Assembly: GCF_026241515.1 (NCBI RefSeq)
Contig: NZ_JAPHPW010000003.1
Coordinates: 124,001 to 188,000, forward strand
Reading direction: 5' to 3'
Length of the DNA: 64,000 bases
DNA from: Vibrio sp. 14G-20
GTDB taxonomy: Bacteria; Pseudomonadota; Gammaproteobacteria; Enterobacterales; Vibrionaceae
Under the pieces are notes generated by a model, which did no database searches, was not told the origin of the DNA, and was given only the letters and a program-made list of their open reading frames with translations. Positions 60,524 through 64,000 of this stretch are shown piece by piece. The stretch's first letter is position 1, and the number at the start of each line of letters is the position of its first letter. Made by a program: the position numbers and the translations under genes.

Positions 60524-61477
60524 TTAAATCCCTTGGTGAATAATGAGTAAGGCTAGGCTTTGTAAGAATATCCAGACAGCGATGCGACCAAAAAGCAGCT
60601 TTTGAACCTGAGATAAGTGCAGCGCTGATGGGGCGATTCTGCCGCCTAATTTTGCACGAATGGCTTTGGTGTTGTCATAAATGGCAGGGCCACCCAATGA
60701 TAACTCTAACTTGTTACCTACGGCGGTAATTAACCATGCAGGGCCGGGTAGAGGCCAAGAGCGGCTCTGAACGAGCATCATCTTGAATGTGTGAGACGCT
60801 TTATCACCACATACGATCATCAAGGCAAACAAGCGCATTGGTATAAATTCTAGGATAGCGACGATCTTGATTGCCGTTGAGCCAAAAGGAGAGAACTGCT
60901 TACGGCTTGGTGACCAAGCTCGAGCTAATTCTACAATCAGGCGATACATCAATGCGGCGATACCACCACCGATGGCATACCAGAACAGCACACAAACCAC
61001 GTTACGAGCGTAACCCATGATGATAGTTTCTGTGGCGGCTTTGCCTAGTCCAAGTGAAGAAAGTGATTCGGTCTGACGATTGACAATTGGAGCCAGTAAC
61101 TGACGAGCGGCAGCTTTATCTTCTCGACCAAGTGCTTTGATCAACTGATTAGCCAGCTTTTCATTATTACGCCAATCAATCGCGAGTAATAGCAGCGCTA
61201 ACTCAAATAGCTGAGATTGCCAAACCAAAGGTTGCAAGGCCAACAGAATAATCAGAGTCGGCAGCACCATTAATCCCCAGGCTAATGTGCCCGAGATTAA
61301 GCTTTGGGAATAGTTTTGGTTGTTATTAACCTTGCTTGCTAAAAGCTCAGCAAACTTATGCCATAAGGTCGTGGGGTGTGCGGCATGAGGAATAGGTAAA
61401 ATTAAATGAAAAAGCAGTGCTCCCCACATTACAAGGAGCACGCCATTGGCAAATACCTGATCAAACAGTGTTTGCAT
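60524..61477 (-). CDS. CobD/CbiB-family cobalamin biosynthesis protein
   Basis: An integral membrane protein of 317 residues related to CbiB/CobD, which attaches the aminopropanol arm to adenosylcobyric acid. Family features are FHLILPIPHAAHPT, the loop ARQLLAPIVNRQTESLSSLG (a version of the CbiB RxxLxxIVGRDT pattern), and PGPAWLITAVGNKLELSLGGP. The canonical GRDT is changed to NRQT, so activity is uncertain. It sits between mtnN (10 bp) and btuF (1 bp). Confidence 0.85.
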   Translation of the reverse strand: MQTLFDQVFANGVLLVMWGALLFHLILPIPHAAHPTTLWHKFAELLASKVNNNQNYSQSLISGTLAWGLMVLPTLIILLALQPLVWQSQLFELALLLLAIDWRNNEKLANQLIKALGREDKAAARQLLAPIVNRQTESLSSLGLGKAATETIIMGYARNVVCVLFWYAIGGGIAALMYRLIVELARAWSPSRKQFSPFGSTAIKIVAILEFIPMRLFALMIVCGDKASHTFKMMLVQSRSWPLPGPAWLITAVGNKLELSLGGPAIYDNTKAIRAKLGGRIAPSALHLSQVQKLLFGRIAVWIFLQSLALLIIHQGI

Positions 61478-61487
61478 GTCTAGTCGC

Positions 61488-62183
61488 TTACTTTAGTAGG
61501 GCAACCATTTTGATAACCATTTCAGAAGAGCTTTGTGCTGCTAGCGGCAGGAACTCTTCGAAGCTCATTGGTGATTCTTTGTCTGCAACGTCAGAGATTG
61601 CACGTACAACCACGAATGGAACTTGGAATTGGTGACAAGCTTGAGCAATCGCAGAAGCTTCCATCTCTACAGCAACCACTGATGGGAAATGCTTACGGAT
61701 GAACTCTTGGCGTTCAGCTGTGCATACAAATGCGTCGCCAGTACAGATAAGGCCACGAACAGCGTGCTTATCTTCCATTTGAGATAGCGCTTGTTCAGCA
61801 ACTTGCATCAGCTTGTCGTCAGCTTTGAATGCTGCAGGTTGACCTGCCATTTGACCAATTTCGTAACCGAAAGCCGTAACGTCTGCATCGTGGTGACGAA
61901 CTTCAGTTGAGATAACCACGTCGCCAAGGTTCAGTGTTGAATCAAAACCGCCAGCAGAGCCAGTGTTTAGAACGACATCTGGTTGGTATTCGCTTAGAAG
62001 GATTGAAGTACCAACTGCTGCTGCTACTTTACCAATGCCTGATTGAAGCAAAACAACGTCAACACCATTTAGCTGACCAGAGAAAAAGGTACAACCGCCT
62101 TTATTAACTTCAGTAATGTCTGAAATTGCTGCTTTTAGGATCGCAACTTCTTGCTCCATTGCGCCAATGATGCCGATTTTCAT
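61488..62183 (-). CDS. mtnN: 5'-methylthioadenosine/S-adenosylhomocysteine nucleosidase
   Basis: Removes adenine from methylthioadenosine and S-adenosylhomocysteine, recycling methionine and supplying the S-ribosylhomocysteine used for AI-2. From the ATG at 62183 the protein has 231 residues starting [13 protein letters not shown]; a longer frame upstream lacks the family's start. Active-site features are Glu12 region GAMEQE, VEMEASA (about 173) and [11 protein letters not shown] with the catalytic aspartate near 197. AAGAGA is upstream. It leads the operon. Confidence 0.96.
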   Translation of the reverse strand: MKIGIIGAMEQEVAILKAAISDITEVNKGGCTFFSGQLNGVDVVLLQSGIGKVAAAVGTSILLSEYQPDVVLNTGSAGGFDSTLNLGDVVISTEVRHHDADVTAFGYEIGQMAGQPAAFKADDKLMQVAEQALSQMEDKHAVRGLICTGDAFVCTAERQEFIRKHFPSVVAVEMEASAIAQACHQFQVPFVVVRAISDVADKESPMSFEEFLPLAAQSSSEMVIKMVALLK

Positions 62184-62309
62184 GTGTAGTCTCTTAATAA
62201 AAATATTTAAACAGTAGAGCGAAATTGTAGCATGGAAGAGAAGTGTCGAGCGACAGCCCTGAGGCACTTCTCATCCGAATAGCAGCGATTTATCTACGTA
62301 TTCTTTTAT

Positions 62310-62738
62310 CTATTTGATTAGGCCTTCGCTTTTTAGGCTTGCGCGAAGTTGTTCAGCACGTTTTCGGTTCACACCAAAATCAGAATGACCAGTACGAGAC
62401 TCAGAACGTACGATCAGTTTGCCATCGGTGATTTTAAGTTCTAAGTCATCGACAAAACGCATGATGCGAGAGGTACATTCAACACGCAGGTAATCTTCTG
62501 TTTTGCTCGCGGTTTTTGACCCCGGTAAGGTGAGTGCAACCTGCTCAATCGCATCTAGGTTTGCTGAATCTGATAACTCAAACGCGGCCAATGCATGCTG
62601 CTCACGGTCATCTTGAGTTGATACGCAGTTTGGTTTGTCTCCACAAGGTGATGAAGTTCTGTCTTTCATGTCCGTGATTCCTTGGCTGCAAGCGGTTAAC
62701 GTTAAAAGTGATAGCGAGAGGAGAGCGGCTTTTTTCAT
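62310..62738 (-). CDS. DUF1499 family lipoprotein
   Basis: A 142-residue lipoprotein. The lipobox LTAC places the acylated cysteine at residue 17. The remainder matches the DUF1499 family: PNCVSTQ near residue 36, a central KTEDYLRVECTSRIMRFVDDLE segment, and the closing VRSESRTGHSDFGVNRKR. The role is unknown. It lies upstream of mtnN on the same strand with a 126-bp gap. The terminator at 62846-62875 is beyond its 5' end and serves gltD. Confidence 0.86.
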   Translation of the reverse strand: MKKAALLSLSLLTLTACSQGITDMKDRTSSPCGDKPNCVSTQDDREQHALAAFELSDSANLDAIEQVALTLPGSKTASKTEDYLRVECTSRIMRFVDDLELKITDGKLIVRSESRTGHSDFGVNRKRAEQLRASLKSEGLIK

Positions 62739-62845
62739 AGTGTTTCCTATGGCTTGTTTTTAATTCTAATTGTAGTTATCGGTATTGGCTTATTTGTAAT
62801 TGTTTTACGTATTTTCGTTGTGCTTGTGATAAACGAATCTAATTC

Positions 62846-62875
62846 AAAAAAGGATCCATAATTGGATCCTTTTTT
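62846..62875. terminator. Terminator for the gltD transcript (possibly bidirectional)
   Basis: A perfect 13-bp stem AAAAAAGGATCCA/TGGATCCTTTTTT with a 4-nt loop. On the minus strand it is downstream of gltD, separated from its stop codon by the 282-bp repeat element. Confidence 0.85.
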
Positions 62876-62911
62876 ATAGTAACGAACTGAGTAATAAAGG
62901 AAACCTTGTAT

Positions 62912-63193
62912 TAGGGCGTGTTGACCTTTCGTGGTTAAATTTTGTTCGAGATAAAAGCGTTTTAATCGCGGCGAGGGGGAAGTAGCCTAGTCACTCTAAG
63001 CAAATCTCCCTCAACAAAGAGTAAAACGCTTTTTGCGGGGGCGCCCAGCTCGAACCCTTCGGGCAGCGTTTGCTGGTCATTTCTACTGCGTTATCGGCTT
63101 CTCATGTAGGCTAGCTACACATCGACGCCTCTGCCTTGTATAAATACCCAGCAACTCGCTGCAAAAATCAGCTCGAAAGATCAACACGCCCTA
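62912..63193. mobile_element. MITE-like non-autonomous element (282 bp)
   Basis: Terminal inverted repeats: 62912-62931 starts TAGGGCGTGTTGA, and 63174-63193 ends TCAACACGCCCTA; the 20-bp arms differ at one position. Inside are AAAAGCGTTTTA (62953-62964) with TAAAACGCTTTT (63022-63033), GCAGCG..TGCTGG (63063-63076) with CCAGCA..CGCTGC (63148-63162), and a small TGTAG/CTACA hairpin at 63105-63119. No transposase frame is present. The outermost TA on both sides could be a TA target-site duplication. The right end is one base from the gltD stop codon. Confidence 0.78.
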
Positions 63194-63194
63194 G

Positions 63195-64000
<806 letters not shown>

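Noticed and set aside
62184..62309. Cobalamin riboswitch upstream of the mtnN-cobD-btuF operon
   Set aside because: The gap is only 126 bp and I see none of the conserved B12-box sequence.

Overview
The window is chromosomal DNA of a gammaproteobacterium, almost certainly a Vibrio. An affinity to the Splendidus clade is my inference from protein resemblance and has not been tested. The evidence is the gene content and order: glnE-hldE, tolC diverging from nudF-yqiB-cpdA-yqiA-parE-parC, degS/degQ/zapG opposite zapE-rplM-rpsI-petABC-sspAB, dolP-diaA-yraN-lpoA opposite rsmI, then the complete division and cell-wall (dcw) cluster followed by lpxC-secA-mutT-dapB-carAB. No ribosomal RNA, tRNA, prophage, complete insertion sequence or CRISPR array was found. 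Nearly everything is conserved housekeeping DNA.

Layout. 1-2.1 kb: a potassium channel and a chemotaxis receptor. 2.3-8.2 kb: glutamine synthetase adenylyltransferase, heptose kinase/adenylyltransferase and the outer-membrane channel TolC. 8.4-15.3 kb: a co-directional run of NudF, a DUF1249 protein, the cAMP phosphodiesterase CpdA, the esterase YqiA and both subunits of topoisomerase IV. 15.4-18.6 kb: the envelope-stress proteases DegS and DegQ, and ZapG. 18.8-25.2 kb: ZapE, the ribosomal proteins L13/S9 with a leader, the cytochrome bc1 complex and SspA/SspB. 25.2-28.7 kb (minus strand): LpoA, YraN, DiaA and DolP. 28.7-31.6 kb: rsmI, a 43-bp tandem array, the RNase P RNA gene and rsmH. 31.6-47.3 kb: ftsL-ftsI-murE-murF-mraY-murD-ftsW-murG-murC-ftsQ-ftsA-ftsZ-lpxC. 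47.7-57.0 kb: secA, mutT, dapB, carA and carB. 57.2-64 kb: a TSUP transporter, a LysR regulator, a UPF0126/TRIC-type channel, the cobalamin salvage genes btuF and cobD with mtnN, a DUF1499 lipoprotein, and the start-truncated gltD at the right edge.

How the genes work together. The dcw block makes the lipid-linked peptidoglycan precursor (MurC, D, E, F, MraY, MurG) and the divisome that uses it (FtsL, I, W, Q, A, Z). LpoA, ZapG, ZapE and DolP elsewhere in the window also serve the envelope or division. RsmI and RsmH both methylate C1402 of 16S rRNA, and here they lie on either side of the RNase P RNA gene. DegS and DegQ are envelope quality-control proteases. MtnN, CobD and BtuF form a tight minus-strand operon.

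I found no new multi-gene system. The non-routine signals are all in non-coding DNA: a 24-bp hairpin unit present as two full copies and one partial copy inside rnpB, a six-unit 43-bp tandem array just upstream of rnpB, a 282-bp MITE-like element that begins next to the gltD stop codon, two palindromic repeats between secA and mutT, an extended dyad upstream of tolC, and a structured gap before secA that lacks the gene often found there. Intergenic stretches above about 300 bp are described in the feature list.
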